Source: an uncultured Clostridia bacterium
GTDB lineage: Bacteria; Bacillota; Clostridia; Oscillospirales; Ruminococcaceae
Direction: 5' to 3'
Assembly: GCA_947175655.1 (NCBI GenBank)
Contig: CAMWNQ010000120.1
Span: forward strand, 1-5,359
Length of the DNA: 5,359 nt
Shown here piece by piece: positions 5,331-5,359 of this stretch; positions within the stretch are counted from its first letter, which is position 1; the number at the start of each line of letters is the position of its first letter. The notes beneath the pieces are model-generated. The model saw only the letters and a program-made list of their open reading frames with translations. It ran no database searches and was not told the DNA's origin. The translations under genes were made by a program, and so were the position numbers.

Positions 5331-5359
5331 AAAAATTATGTGAAAAATAACGGTTATGA

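Overview
The window reads as part of a low-GC, anaerobic Firmicute chromosome, most likely class Clostridia (Ruminococcaceae/Oscillospiraceae-like). This rests on the very AT-rich intergenic DNA, strong AGGAG-type ribosome binding sites, and a DUF2953 - GerW/YtfJ - DacB/DacF - RluB gene order built from families typical of endospore-forming Firmicutes. The taxonomic placement is inference. All recognised genes lie on the + strand, and no tRNA, rRNA, transposase or CRISPR array is present.

Positions 1-1148 hold the 3' part of a DUF2953 (YtfI-like) gene, truncated by the left window edge, overlapping by 32 nt a gerW/ytfJ sporulation gene. After an 89-nt gap carrying an inverted repeat around the ribosome binding site comes a D-alanyl-D-alanine carboxypeptidase of the PBP5/DacB/DacF type (1238-2395). 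A 188-nt spacer follows (2396-2583), unusual for this window in having several non-random inverted repeats and one CRISPR-repeat-like stretch. It leads to an RsuA/RluB-type pseudouridine synthase (2584-3315). These four genes resemble the Firmicute neighbourhood that joins chromosome segregation (scpAB), sporulation and cortex functions (ytfIJ, dacB/dacF, spmAB) and rluB. Here no spmA/spmB lies between the carboxypeptidase and rluB.

Positions 3316-3438 carry the best promoter in the window, overlaid by a 16-bp inverted repeat that could be an operator. It drives a 441-residue divergent carboxyltransferase (biotin-dependent acyl-CoA carboxylase beta-like) gene, followed 7 nt later by an unrecognised 91-residue gene and then a 59-residue DUF6440-like gene with its own ribosome binding site. 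The carboxyltransferase keeps the family fold signatures, including the C-terminal KHxNIP motif. It has lost residues in both glycine-rich oxyanion-type loops and a segment of the N-terminal half, so it is either a neofunctionalised paralog or a pseudoenzyme. It is the most interesting protein here.

No clearly novel multi-gene system is visible. The points worth a second look are the divergent carboxyltransferase with its small partner, the structured spacer before rluB, and the two inverted repeats at the carboxypeptidase and carboxyltransferase 5' regions.
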